DNA from: CAYMFD01 sp964389475 | Lineage (GTDB): Bacteria > Bacteroidota > Bacteroidia > Chitinophagales > Saprospiraceae | Length of the DNA: 43,925 nt | Assembly: GCA_964389475.1 (NCBI GenBank) | Contig: CAYMFD010000019.1 | Span: forward strand, 1-43,925 | Direction of reading: 5' to 3' | In this document: positions 26,401 through 33,604 of the stretch, one piece after another | Layout: each line of letters opens with the position of its first letter | How positions within the stretch are numbered: the stretch's first letter is position 1 | Program-made: the position numbers and the translations under genes | Notes under the pieces: generated by a model | The model's database searches: none | What the model saw: the letters and a program-made list of their open reading frames with translations, nothing else | Told to the model about the DNA's origin: nothing

Positions 26401-26668
26401 GAAATACAGAGGTCGATGTGGTAATGGCCTCGCCTACCGTAAATACCACGCCACTACCTACAGGCTCGCTACTGTAAACCACTTGATCTGATAGACCTGC
26501 ACCCTGTGCCGCAGGAAGATTGTACTCAAAACACACGATGGTATCAGCTACACTAGCAAACTGTGCAGCCACACCACTCATGAACGTGGCCGACATCATG
26601 CCCACCAATATTGACAGGCATCTAAGGGCTGTGATATTGCGAAAGACAATCCTGTTAATAGGCTGCAT
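23423..26668 (-). CDS. large secreted protein with T9SS type B (gliding CHU_C) C-terminal domain
   Basis: A 1081-aa protein from ATG 26668, which gives a signal peptide ending near MSGVAAQ; a frame start at 26728 is less likely because a -7-like TAGATTTT lies at 26733-26740. The body is made of Cys-poor, Asp/Thr-rich repeats of Ig/PKD type with recurring SCDSI(I/V) units (for example VDINFVPEAR, CDSIIVIDLQY, CDSIIVETYLEQ). The end is the CHU_C domain: YFPNVFSPDGIN, YDMMIYDRWGSLVY, GWDGAQYTSGIYV, then VLLLR. Export by the type IX secretion system to the cell surface is expected. Function is probably adhesive; nothing catalytic is seen. Confidence 0.85.
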   Translation of the reverse strand: MQPINRIVFRNITALRCLSILVGMMSATFMSGVAAQFASVADTIVCFEYNLPAAQGAGLSDQVVYSSEPVGSGVVFTVGEAITTSTSVFLYDIVNGYEECYSVFVVERVPRLYGNSDLQGCNAVILPAASGDNITAAFYYGLTQDGLGPRYYPGQQIDTSVTLYLFDGQPGCATTDSVSISISREPIINIRDSIATCGYYVLPEPDVALADSAQYFLPGGAEAQVGDTLYASTDLVLAVSSGACSVDVPINVVFQDLRVVEQIPDQQFCGNATVAVDDYFEAFNPRIQISGNGLVTSADSRLTIRGQGNYTICLSDVLGVCSEEVCFEAEVLELDTFIGSSFRGDTLQTCRVSNVFLSEIPQFAGFFSTLNEPDQLYLDGVEILNGVVGGFFLDRPHHRVDYIKFSDARCREPDTLTFILEMTEDCDFRDNIISASCLDIVTYSDLLAALPIFGATFYTLDGRLVNDRNFREATDGDTTPILAVYPIQGSTTFDTVELTIINTSTITVLEPQVSDIELCAMEEVEILYGPEGYPVFVWDSELFLLVGNDTISVGSEGVGGESTITYDPGAINDGVRAGRLELSRPNSTYMLVITAGNAWILDSISLRRQSCLTNNSDTLIIRTLDNTIRLIEDQACTGDTVSIGGIGYTAASPADTILMPGAARNGCDSLTYVDINFVPEARHFINTLFCDTSLYVVVDCKRYDHRTPSDVIVLDQASVSGCDSIIVIDLQYQIPIILRDSTSLCDGQAIMIDGIAYRAGEVIRDTISAMLGCDSIIVETYLEQLPVLMLAVDTTLCLGDTLYVGGDTITDDVSYEISELDVNGCDSVLWDVTVVYEAVDMPSFDDYVICPGSSSTLYFTPSPVDYFVAGQPIVGDSLVVTESSVVQIVGVSPLGCIDSMEFDVVVVQVDTDVLPDTLLIDPADSEVPVPVDYTTTPGLVQWSPAEAVTCIDCRDPQIAEGFTGLIYLEAVDDSGCTYRDTMYVKRSTLERWYFPNVFSPDGINSGNRALYLQSYPESLSYDMMIYDRWGSLVYAGQNLKSNNQQQGWDGAQYTSGIYVAIITIYTVGASEVVIQDVLLLR

Positions 26669-26758
26669 AAATCCTCGTAAGTAGTCAGTGAAGTGAATAA
26701 CATGGAAGATAATGGACTTTACTAACATCTACAAAATCTAGACTATCTACCTCACCAC

Positions 26759-27820
26759 CTATAGCCACCCACGCTTGCGTAACCACCACAAAATAGATAG
26801 TACTAGCACACCCATAACAGCCAATAACACGAAATATCCAATGGGAGACTGTAGCTCCGGCATATTGACGAAGTTCATCCCGTATAGTCCTGTGAGGAAG
26901 GACAACGGAACGAATATCGCCGTGATAATCGTCAGGAACTGCATCACGCGATTCATCTCTAGGCTGACCTCCGATATATACAGGTCTTGTAGTCCCGAGA
27001 GCACATCTCTTACTGCATCAACGCTATCTGCAATCTGGACCGTGTGGTCATAGATATCTCTTAGGAAAGTTCGGGTACTGGTCTCAATGAGCGGCGCTTC
27101 TGATCGATAAAACTGACCGACGGCTTCCCGTAAAGGCATGACAGCTTTACGTACTTTGAGAAGCTCTTTACGTACTTCGTAGAAGGAGGTCTTATCCATC
27201 ACCTGCTTATCCTTAAACAGCCTATCCTCTAAGCCCTCCACACGTTCTTCCAACTTTTCTAAGACCTCAAAGTAGTCATCGATAATGACGTCAACGATGG
27301 CGTAGGCTAGATAGTCGGCACCTCGCTTACGTATGCGGCCTGAGGAGTGCTTGATGCGATGCCTCAGTGGTTCTAGTATGTCATCCTCTAGCTCCTGAAA
27401 GGTAATCACAAAGCCTTGACCAAAGTATAGCGCTACGGCCTGTCTGATCACGGTACCGTCTGCACTTACACCGAGGTGCTTGAGAGATATAAAATGTCCT
27501 TGCTCAAACTCTTGATATATGGGTCTTTGATTGACATCAACGGCATTTTCGACGGCTAATGGATGTACCTTAAACGCATCTGCCAATACCTGGATAAGTG
27601 TCTGATCATGTAGACCTCTGACATCGTACCACTGGAGGACGTTAGGCTCATTACCATGTACCACCAGAGAGTTACTGTGATTGTATACCTCTGTTTCAAA
27701 AACAGTCTCATTGTAGGTCATGTAGGTGATCTCCACATCCATATGATACTTGGTACCTGTATAGAGAAAAGACCCGGGTGGCAGTCCACGTTGTAGTTTT
27801 TTAGATCGTGCTTTTGTCAT
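26759..27820 (-). CDS. corA: CorA family magnesium/cobalt transporter
   Basis: A 353-aa divalent cation channel. The long N-terminal soluble domain ends in a coiled helix rich in charged residues (VLEKLEERVEGLEDRLF), followed by two C-terminal helices. The family signature YGMNF with FVPLSFLTGLYGMN lies before the second helix, and the C-terminus is basic (WWLRKRGWL). Expected to form a pentamer importing Mg2+. Start ATG at 27820; no recognisable operator upstream. It is convergent with nothing and follows the HTH gene in the same direction. Confidence 0.92.
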   Translation of the reverse strand: MTKARSKKLQRGLPPGSFLYTGTKYHMDVEITYMTYNETVFETEVYNHSNSLVVHGNEPNVLQWYDVRGLHDQTLIQVLADAFKVHPLAVENAVDVNQRPIYQEFEQGHFISLKHLGVSADGTVIRQAVALYFGQGFVITFQELEDDILEPLRHRIKHSSGRIRKRGADYLAYAIVDVIIDDYFEVLEKLEERVEGLEDRLFKDKQVMDKTSFYEVRKELLKVRKAVMPLREAVGQFYRSEAPLIETSTRTFLRDIYDHTVQIADSVDAVRDVLSGLQDLYISEVSLEMNRVMQFLTIITAIFVPLSFLTGLYGMNFVNMPELQSPIGYFVLLAVMGVLVLSILWWLRKRGWL

Positions 27821-27890
27821 AGTGTATGGCCTTTAGATAGAATGTAAGCTAGTTGTATAACGCTTGGAAATATACGGTATGTCTGAGCGA

Positions 27891-28877
27891 CTATGGGTAG
27901 TAGATGCTCGTCAACTTCTCCGCTGTCTCGGCAAATTGCTTAAAGTCTTTCTCCATCTTGCTAAAGTAGAGCTCTCGGTACTGGTAGCCGTCAGAAGATA
28001 TCAGTACAGATCGCTTTTGTATACGCTGTATCCAGTCCTCTGAGTAGTCGATAAACTGCGGATTGTATGATACCAAAAACTGCGGCATGTCGTAACCGAT
28101 GAAGGCTCCCTTGACCTTGTCGGACTTATAGATCAGTAGGTTGAGGTAGTTGCCAAATTCGTTGAGGTAAATATTAAACTTCGTATTGGTGTTTGTCTTT
28201 TCACCAGCGTTGGCTAAGTTGTACAGGGACCGGATAAGGTTCTCGATATCTTTTACTAGCTTTTCGATAAAGCCTACATCAGAGAAGGCCCGGATGGTAA
28301 TACTAAAGATGACCTGCTGGTATAGATTGGCCATCATATTGCTATTCCATATTTCGGTAATTTCCTTTCCCGCATAGTAGGCACTTACATCTTTACGTAG
28401 TTTTTCTAGTCTTGCATCAACCACCAGCGGCTCTGTGATGAGCAGCTTATTGTCTTTCCAGTGTAGGTGATTCCATACGGCATTAAGGAATGTAAAGATG
28501 TACTGATGTGAAAAGTAGTAGAAGACCGGCAACTCATTGGCCAGGTAGGTGAGAGTACTATCCTCTCGTCGGTTGATGGGCTTGAGGTAGTAGATCATGC
28601 GATCTAGGAAGTCAAAGTCACTGCTATCCTCTATGAAAGGATGCTCGAATGATATAAAAGACGAATCCTGCAACGCCGTGTCAAGTGAGACATTAAAGTG
28701 TTCTGCTAGCCTGATTAGTTCATTGGTCGTTAGAGCCGAGTCACCACTCATACGCTTGTATACAGCACCTCTCTTAAGACGCAGCACCTCCATCGTACCC
28801 TGAAATACGGCCTGGCTATCGTATCGCTTTAGAAGGTGCTTAAAGAATCGCTCTTGACTAGTTTGCTGCTCACCCAT
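27891..28877 (-). CDS. HTH-containing regulator-like protein (328 aa)
   Basis: The N-terminus (about 12-70) looks like an XRE-like helix-turn-helix (GTMEVLRLKRGAVYKRMSG then LTTNELIRLAEHFNVSLD). The rest is a long mostly helical domain with many aromatic residues and no recognised ligand-binding motif. In Bacteroidota such proteins are regulators or sensors of unknown signals. It has a textbook promoter just upstream and lies 70 bp before corA, which may be co-transcribed. Function is unassigned. Confidence 0.7.
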   Translation of the reverse strand: MGEQQTSQERFFKHLLKRYDSQAVFQGTMEVLRLKRGAVYKRMSGDSALTTNELIRLAEHFNVSLDTALQDSSFISFEHPFIEDSSDFDFLDRMIYYLKPINRREDSTLTYLANELPVFYYFSHQYIFTFLNAVWNHLHWKDNKLLITEPLVVDARLEKLRKDVSAYYAGKEITEIWNSNMMANLYQQVIFSITIRAFSDVGFIEKLVKDIENLIRSLYNLANAGEKTNTNTKFNIYLNEFGNYLNLLIYKSDKVKGAFIGYDMPQFLVSYNPQFIDYSEDWIQRIQKRSVLISSDGYQYRELYFSKMEKDFKQFAETAEKLTSIYYP

Positions 28878-29256
28878 GATCGTTCACATTTGATAATCAC
28901 CAAATATAGAAAAATCATTATCGTAAACAAACCGACTACGAGCTCCAAAATAATTTACAATACGTAGAAATACCGATGTCAGATCTACGAATGAGTCCTA
29001 TTTCAGTGATCTACCTCCCCTACCTGTCAGTAAGTATATCATCAATAAACAGAGACACTATGAGCCGCTATGTAAATCCAGCCTTGACGGAGATACTTAA
29101 GAAGACCTGCAATGACTACGACATGCCTTACAAGAGTAGCACCTCTCTACCTAGAGCCATGTGGTCTCTTTAAGTTCTTACGGTTACGAAGCGAACAAGC
29201 TATCGCCGTCGACTACATCGAGATGTGACACCAAGACGATCAGCTGCCAGATCGAC
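28878..29256. other. intergenic region without a supported gene
   Basis: 379 bp between the HTH gene and the MBL-rhodanese gene. It holds the HTH gene promoter at 28901-28931. A plus-strand ORF at 28976-29173 (65 codons, inner ATG at 29060) has no recognisable domain or promoter, so I do not call it. No repeat, RNA gene or terminator is seen in the rest. Confidence 0.6.
28901..28931 (-). promoter_or_regulatory. consensus Bacteroidota promoter of the HTH gene
   Basis: On the minus strand TTTG (28928-28931), a 19-nt spacer and TATATTTG (28901-28908) match the primary sigma consensus exactly. The transcript would start about 17 nt before the ATG at 28877. Confidence 0.7.
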
Positions 29257-30420
29257 TTACGGACTTACAGATACCTCATGAGCTCGTAGGCCCTTGATAC
29301 CCTGAGCGACATTCGTGAGGTCGTGGATACCTCTCGCCTTGAGTATGGATGCCGCGATTACCGATCGGTAACCACTTGCGCAGTGGATGACTGTCGGCCC
29401 CTCTGCGAATGTGCTGATATAATCGTTTAACTCACTGAGCGGCGCATGTATGGCATCTTTGATATGGTCACCTTCGTACTCACTGCACTTGCGTACATCG
29501 ACTACTCTGGCACCGGCCTCTATCTGTGACCAGGCATCTTGAGGAGAGATAGTAGGTACTGTATCCACCTCTAGTCCAGCGGCACTCCAAGCATTCACAC
29601 CACCATCTAGGTAGCCTATGACATTATCAAATCCTACGCGGCTCAGTCGAGTAATGGCCTCCTCTAGTTGGTGAGGATGTACGACGAGTAGTATGGACTG
29701 GTGTACATCGACGAGCAACTCCCCTACCCACGGCGCAAAGCTGCCATCGAGGCCTATAAAGATCGAACTAGGAACGTGGCTCTGTACAAATGCGTCACGA
29801 TCCCGCACGTCTAGTACTAGCGCATTAGCTGCTGCAGCCTTGAAGTCCGCCGGAGCGAGTGGTACAGTAGCCCGATCGATTACTACATCTATGTGGTCGT
29901 AGCCATTCTTATTGAGGTATACATTAGCAGGAAAGTAGCTGGGCGGTTGTGATAGACCGTCTGTGACCTCCCTGATAAACTCGTCTCGGGTCATGTCATC
30001 CCTCAAGGCATAGTTCACCTTCTTCTGGTTGCCCAAGGTATCGACGGTTTCCTTCATCATTTTCTTACCGCAGGCACTACCCGCTCCGTGTGCCGGATAC
30101 ACGGTCACGTCATCCGCCAGCGGCATGATATGCGTACGTAAGGAGTCGAAGAGCATACCCGCTAGATCACTCGTGGTAATCTTACCGATCTTCTGCGCTA
30201 GATCAGGACGACCGACGTCACCTAGGAACAAGGTGTCGCCAGTAAATATAGCGTGGTCCCTACCCTCCTCGTCTCGCAATAAGTAGGTGGTACTCTCTAG
30301 CGTATGGCCTGGCGTGTGCAAGGCTATGATCTCTACGTTGCCTAGCTTGAAGACCTGGCCATGCTCAGCTATGATGGCATCGAAGTCTGTAGTAGCATTG
30401 GGTCCAAACACGATGGGTGC
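29257..30420 (-). CDS. MBL-fold persulfide dioxygenase-like protein with two rhodanese domains, N-terminus lost in gap
   Basis: The visible 387 aa begin inside a metallo-beta-lactamase domain (APIVFGPNA, HTPGHTLES, FTGDTLFLGDVGRPD, YPAHGAGSACG). The first HxHxDH zinc motif must lie in the gap. Two rhodanese domains follow: the first (about LVLDVRDRDAF) has VVHPHQLEEA where the catalytic Cys loop should be, so it is probably inactive. The second has VIHCASGYRS with the active Cys. Such proteins oxidise or transfer persulfide sulfur and normally sit with YeeE/YedE transporters, here found 3 kb away. A continuous reading frame with the peroxidase across the gap is an artefact. Confidence 0.85.
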   Translation of the reverse strand, partial: APIVFGPNATTDFDAIIAEHGQVFKLGNVEIIALHTPGHTLESTTYLLRDEEGRDHAIFTGDTLFLGDVGRPDLAQKIGKITTSDLAGMLFDSLRTHIMPLADDVTVYPAHGAGSACGKKMMKETVDTLGNQKKVNYALRDDMTRDEFIREVTDGLSQPPSYFPANVYLNKNGYDHIDVVIDRATVPLAPADFKAAAANALVLDVRDRDAFVQSHVPSSIFIGLDGSFAPWVGELLVDVHQSILLVVHPHQLEEAITRLSRVGFDNVIGYLDGGVNAWSAAGLEVDTVPTISPQDAWSQIEAGARVVDVRKCSEYEGDHIKDAIHAPLSELNDYISTFAEGPTVIHCASGYRSVIAASILKARGIHDLTNVAQGIKGLRAHEVSVSP

Positions 30421-30520
30421 NNNNNNNNNNNNNNNNNNNNNNNNNNNNNNNNNNNNNNNNNNNNNNNNNNNNNNNNNNNNNNNNNNNNNNNNNNNNNNNN
30501 NNNNNNNNNNNNNNNNNNNN
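30421..30520. other. assembly gap 2 (100 N)
   Basis: Placeholder of exactly 100 N between the di-haem peroxidase C-terminus and the MBL gene. About 75-80 N-terminal residues of the MBL protein plus the peroxidase stop codon are missing, so the true length is likely near 300 bp. Confidence 0.95.
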
Positions 30521-31788
30521 CGATCTAAGTCACTATCGTACAGCGCATCTCTGACAAAGCGGGTCAAGGCATCTACCTCTTCTGCAGTTAAGCCTAGCGG
30601 TCTAAACCGATTATCTAGGTAGTCGATCGTCTCTGCCTTCTCTGGTATAGCCTTATTCTTGTACTCGATGACCGCCTTAATCGATCGTAGCGAAGAGCCA
30701 TGACCGTAAAATGGACTATCCTTAAGATTGTAGATCGTAGGTACTTTGTACTGATACAACTCATCCTCTCGCTGTGTAAATCCTCCACGACCCAAGTTCT
30801 CAACGTTATCAGCTGTCGTCTTAAGAGTAGGCTCCGGGCAGTCCACTAGATCGGCCATCCCTATGGCTTTAAACTCCATAGCACTCAGGGCTGGGCCATT
30901 ATGACAGGTATAGCACTCAGCCTTAGAAAAGAAAAGCTCAGCGCCAAACTTCTCCTGCTCATCTAGTGCGAAGCTATTGCCACGCAGGTATTTCTGCCAG
31001 CGAGACTCATTGGCCATCACGGTTCGCTCATAGGCAGCGATGGCTAGGCCTACGAACTCTGCAGTGTAGCGCTGATCTTCGGGTATGTCAGGAAATGCTT
31101 GCTCAAACATCGTTCTGTATTGGCTAGAACGGATAAAGTCGTTGTCTGCATTGAGGCGATGGACACCGAGACCAGCGATAGCCTGTATCTCCACACCTTG
31201 ATAGCCGAGGTGATTGAGAGCCTTGGGAGTACCTACGGTCCACTGCTCCTCCGTACCTACATTGACACCGGTAGCACCAAACTGACCATTCCAGAGCATA
31301 TTTTCTTGAAAAGCTACATTAAGAATAGTCGGTGATTTGACAGGCTGTACATCATGGTCTACTGTAGCTAGATCTGCAATCCTGCCCTCGCCACTCGCAC
31401 CAAAACCGATACCACCCTCGCCGATCCCCTGCACGGTCCCCGCCTGAAAACCTGCTGCTGCATGGTGGCAGGAGGCACAGCTATATGTCAGGCTGTTTTC
31501 TGGTCGTAAAGGGTCCACGGCAATGCCCGTCTCATGAAAGAGCAACTTTCCTAGCTCTACCTTCTCGTCTGTGATGGGATTACGGGGATCTTGAGGTATA
31601 GCCGCATAGTCTCTGCTGTCTGGCAGTATCATACCCTCTATACTACCTGTAGGTGACTGACTAGCTATCAATCGCCTTAACTCCGTATCACGATCCTCCA
31701 AAGACGTATCAGTCTGGCAACCCACCATGAATACCCCCCCTACAGCAAGAACAAGTAAACCCTTCACAAACCTCATCATAACAGTCAA
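30521..31788 (-). CDS. di-haem cytochrome c peroxidase (lipoprotein), C-terminus lost in gap
   Basis: About 422 residues are visible. The N-terminus is a lipoprotein signal (GGVFMVGC, Cys24). The two haem c motifs are CASCHH (104-109) and CYTCHN (292-297), with KVELGKLLFHETGIAVD between signal and first haem, as in the CcpA/MauG family. These enzymes reduce hydrogen peroxide in the periplasm with electrons from c cytochromes, which would fit the cbb3-based respiratory chain here. Only a short C-terminal tail should be missing. It is unrelated to the MBL gene with which it shares a frame across the Ns. Confidence 0.88.
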
Positions 31789-31813
31789 CTACATATATAA
31801 CTTTACTATCATA

Positions 31814-31821
31814 CAAAAGTA
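31814..31821 (-). promoter_or_regulatory. -7 promoter element of the cytochrome c peroxidase gene
   Basis: TACTTTTG on the minus strand fits TAnnTTTG exactly, 25 nt upstream of the ATG at 31788. The nearest TTTG upstream is 23 nt away, slightly beyond the usual spacing. Confidence 0.45.
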
Positions 31822-31899
31822 GAAAAAACGGCAATGTCTGTCGACAAAAAAGCAACGTATTTTAGATGTTGAGAGTTTAAATACAGTATAAAGAACTGT

Positions 31900-31914
31900 C
31901 CTAGACCTTCTAGG
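31900..31914. promoter_or_regulatory. perfect dyad overlapping a -7-like element
   Basis: CCTAGA-CCT-TCTAGG is a perfect 6-bp inverted repeat with a 3-bp spacer, and its right arm overlaps TAGGTTTA (31911-31918), a 7/8 match to TAnnTTTG. It could be an operator for the gene starting at 31983. Confidence 0.3.
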
Positions 31915-31982
31915 TTTATATGATAAAGCCGATTGCACTGGCGACTGTAGCCAATCGCACCCAAAACCTTAAAACAACAGCT

Positions 31983-32489
31983 ATGAAACTCCCGATAATC
32001 GTAAAGATGGATAAGCGATATTTTAGAAATATGGCCCTCTTATATCCTGTAGTACTCTGGCTAGGAGGTCGGAAAGCCTATATGGCCGTGACTGGTGGTA
32101 CGGACTGGATCTCTATGAATGTGTGGTTGTTACTCACCTTGATTCTGTTCGTGTTTTTTATCCGTACGGTAAGAAAGTGGCTCGACCCGAAGCCTGGCCT
32201 CATCATAGCCAAAGAGGGCCTGACAGACAATGCGTCTATCGTCAAGGCAGGACTACTCGCCTGGAAAGACGTCAAGGCGGCCCGTTACACTGACTACGCT
32301 GGTGCTAAGCAGCTCATGATCGACATCACTAACCCAGAGGCCTACACCAAGCACCTAAAGTATCTCAATGGCAAAGTAGCGGACCAGATGATCACCGACG
32401 AGGGCACACCGATCATCATCAATGATAAATTTATAAGGTACGACTGTAGCGAGCTCGTAACGCTTATCAATAAGTATGCTCGTGGTTAG
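31983..32489 (+). CDS. STM3941-like membrane protein
   Basis: A 168-aa protein from ATG 31983 (MKLPIIVKMDKRYFRN); a frame start at 31920 adds 21 poorly conserved residues. Two hydrophobic helices lie near 18-34 and 46-62, then a cytoplasmic domain with KEGLTDNASIVKAGLLAWKDV and IDITNPEAY, the pattern of the STM3941 family. The function of that family is unknown. Its TAG overlaps the TAA of the convergent YeeE/YedE gene at 32486-32489. Confidence 0.65.
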   Translation: MKLPIIVKMDKRYFRNMALLYPVVLWLGGRKAYMAVTGGTDWISMNVWLLLTLILFVFFIRTVRKWLDPKPGLIIAKEGLTDNASIVKAGLLAWKDVKAARYTDYAGAKQLMIDITNPEAYTKHLKYLNGKVADQMITDEGTPIIINDKFIRYDCSELVTLINKYARG

Positions 32490-32905
32490 TGCGGTAGTCG
32501 CTTGCGCAGCAGTCCGTATGCATATGCACCCATCACTGCCCAGAAAATGACAATAGCGATCGTCATGACTCCATGACCGAGCAATGTAAACATGGGTCCA
32601 GGACAGGCTCCCGATAATGCCCATCCTAGGCCAAAAATGATACCGCCTAGCAGATTGGCCTTAAACATCAGATCCTTAGTTGTGAGCTTTATGTCTTCGC
32701 CTTTGATGGTTTTGGCCTGAGATCTCTTGACGACCATATTGAGCAGTATGCCTAGGGCTACCGCCGTACCTATGATGCCGTACATGTGGAAGTTGTCGAA
32801 GCGAAACATCTCTACTATCCTAAACCAGCTGATCGCCTCGGACTTCGTCATAACTACTCCAAAAAGCACCCCTATCAGCCCAAATCTTATATACTTGAAT
32901 ATCAT
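32486..32905 (-). CDS. YeeE/YedE family sulfur transporter half (DUF6691-type)
   Basis: A 139-aa membrane protein from ATG 32905 (MIFKYIRFGLIGVLFGVV); the longer frame to 32962 would overlap the upstream gene and is rejected. It has four hydrophobic segments and the conserved GWALSGACPGPMFTLLG with Cys, the motif of the YeeE/YedE (thiosulfate or sulfur) transporter family. It forms a pair with the next upstream gene (17 bp), each being half of a full-length transporter. Confidence 0.85.
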   Translation of the reverse strand: MIFKYIRFGLIGVLFGVVMTKSEAISWFRIVEMFRFDNFHMYGIIGTAVALGILLNMVVKRSQAKTIKGEDIKLTTKDLMFKANLLGGIIFGLGWALSGACPGPMFTLLGHGVMTIAIVIFWAVMGAYAYGLLRKRLPH

Positions 32906-32922
32906 ATCGTTCGATTTTAGGA

Positions 32923-33513
32923 TTAGATAAATAAAGGAAGGAGGTAAGGCATAATCAGCCAAATCATAAGCAAGCCGCCTATAAAGAAGCCGATGACGGC
33001 GATGAGGGACGCCAATTGAAAATTGGACAGGCCGCTAATAGCATGGCCCGATGTACAACCACCTGCATAACGACTACCAAAACCAACTAGAAAGCCTCCC
33101 AGCGACAGCAAGACTAAGATCCCGATATCATCCCACTGGCCAAAGAGTTCGGCTGGCATATATCCACCCCATGGCGAATCGCTACTAGGGGCTGCTACAT
33201 GGATAGACGCTAGATAATCTATAGTGTCGGGCGATATGGCAACGGGTGACGGGCTAGCTAGCCAAGTCGCTCCTATAAAACCACCACCTATAGCCCCGAC
33301 GATAAAGACGAGGTTCCAGAGGTGGTCTTTCCATGGGTAGTCAAAGTAGTCACTGTGTCGACCAGCACCTCCCATGGCGCATAGTGTCCTCAGATTGGAC
33401 GAAACGCCAAATCGGCCACCCGCCCTCATCAGTAAAAACATGACGAGGACGATACCCATACCAGACACGGTCCAGTGCCACGGCTGCCTCAGCAGGTCTA
33501 TTAATTCTTGCAT
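32923..33513 (-). CDS. YeeE/YedE family sulfur transporter half
   Basis: A 196-aa protein with about five hydrophobic segments and the signature RYAGGCTSGHAISG (about 150-163), whose Cys carries the sulfur substrate in characterised thiosulfate transporters (TsuA family). Together with the downstream half it should import thiosulfate or a related sulfur compound, feeding the MBL-rhodanese protein. The two genes are co-directional with a short gap. The MBL gene normally adjacent is separated by a peroxidase and an STM3941-like gene. Confidence 0.88.
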   Translation of the reverse strand: MQELIDLLRQPWHWTVSGMGIVLVMFLLMRAGGRFGVSSNLRTLCAMGGAGRHSDYFDYPWKDHLWNLVFIVGAIGGGFIGATWLASPSPVAISPDTIDYLASIHVAAPSSDSPWGGYMPAELFGQWDDIGILVLLSLGGFLVGFGSRYAGGCTSGHAISGLSNFQLASLIAVIGFFIGGLLMIWLIMPYLLPLFI

Positions 33514-33604
33514 ATCACTTAATTTCTATCTCGCTTTATTCCTATGTCGCTACCTCACTACTTCATCTGTAACCCGTGAAACTTGACATTAGGTCTATCC
33601 TGTG

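Noticed and set aside
28976..29173. Plus-strand ORF of 65 codons
   Set aside because: No domain, no promoter and no conserved pattern; an inner ATG gives only 37 codons.
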